In this document: positions 63,938 to 64,000 of the stretch, piece by piece
Numbering within the stretch: position 1 is the first letter of the stretch
Layout of the letters: the number at the start of each line of letters is the position of its first letter
The notes under the pieces: generated by a model
Seen by the model: the letters and a program-made list of their open reading frames with translations, nothing else
Database searches by the model: none
What the model was told of the DNA's origin: nothing
Translations under genes and position numbers: made by a program
Assembly (NCBI RefSeq): GCF_900115665.1
Contig: NZ_FOXH01000006.1
Coordinates: forward strand, 248,001-312,000
Direction: 5' to 3'
DNA from: Pseudarcicella hirudinis
Lineage (GTDB): Bacteria > Bacteroidota > Bacteroidia > Cytophagales > Spirosomataceae
Length of the DNA stretch: 64,000 nucleotides

Positions 63938-64000
63938 ATGAAAAATACCTGGAGCAGACTTTTTGTTTACAGAATAACAATAGTCGCCGCAGTAGGAGGA
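63938..64000 (+). CDS. Start of a membrane protein, probable sugar:H+ symporter (partial)
   Basis: Only 21 codons are present (MKNTWSRLFVYRITIVAAVGG). The last ten residues look like the beginning of TM1 of an MFS sugar porter, whose usual continuation is a Gly-Phe-Leu-Phe-Gly-Tyr-Asp motif just past the window edge. It starts 4 bp after the isomerase stop and so is in the mannose operon, where a monosaccharide transporter would be expected. The call rests on a short segment and context. Confidence 0.4.
   Translation, partial: MKNTWSRLFVYRITIVAAVGG

Overview
The window looks like a piece of a Bacteroidota chromosome, most likely from the Cytophagales/Sphingobacteriales side. The reasons are two SusC/SusD pairs each preceded by an ECF sigma factor and a FecR-type anti-sigma factor, STN-domain TonB receptors, a C-terminal type IX secretion (T9SS) sorting domain, Bacteroidota-style lipoprotein signals, moderately AT-rich DNA and weak Shine-Dalgarno signals. 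It is almost entirely a catabolic and polysaccharide-utilisation region. I see no tRNA, rRNA, CRISPR array or transposase.

Region 1 (1-7882) reads as a hydroxyproline catabolic cluster. It holds a partial alpha-ketoglutaric semialdehyde dehydrogenase, a DHDPS-family deaminase/dehydratase, a divergent AraC regulator, a Bcr/CflA MFS exporter, a small membrane protein, a DadA-type FAD oxidase and an exported DUF885 metallopeptidase-like protein. Region 2 (8331-15124) is a complete sigma/anti-sigma/SusC/SusD import locus ending in a clear terminator. Region 3 (15202-22682, minus strand) encodes a 'Planctomycete-type' set: a DUF2231-cytochrome c membrane protein, a Tat-exported DUF1501 protein and a lipoprotein with PSCyt1-DUF1549-LamG-DUF1553 and two CxxCH motifs. 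An unrelated AAA/DUF4143 ATPase gene interrupts the set. Region 4 (22840-30624) has an AraC regulator, a GH29 alpha-L-fucosidase, a clan GH-A arabinofuranosidase-like enzyme and a GH78 alpha-L-rhamnosidase.

Region 5 (31234-55571) is a glycosaminoglycan-type PUL: GH16, sigma/anti-sigma, SusC/SusD, three PL8-superfamily lyases with two active-site spacings, a GtrB-like GT2, GH88 unsaturated glucuronyl hydrolase, a decayed GH43-like pseudogene, a Cys-type sulfatase and a Gfo/Idh/MocA oxidoreductase. The lyases would cut chondroitin/dermatan/hyaluronan-like chains, GH88 would remove the unsaturated uronate and the sulfatase would desulfate. Region 6 (55810-64000) is a tight mannose operon: GntR regulator, GH92 mannosidase, an (alpha/alpha)6 glycosidase, ROK kinase, a two-domain mannose-6-phosphate isomerase and the start of a probable sugar transporter. 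An identical 14-bp inverted repeat lies upstream of both the regulator and the GH92 gene.

Points for a second look are the conserved double-hairpin leader before both susC genes, the tandem 159-residue modules on the T9SS lyase, the heme-motif DUF1501/DUF1553 system beside deoxysugar hydrolases, the GntR operators, a perfect 34-bp palindrome, and the frameshifted gene inside the lyase PUL. Function calls come from reading motifs by eye; no database search was run.
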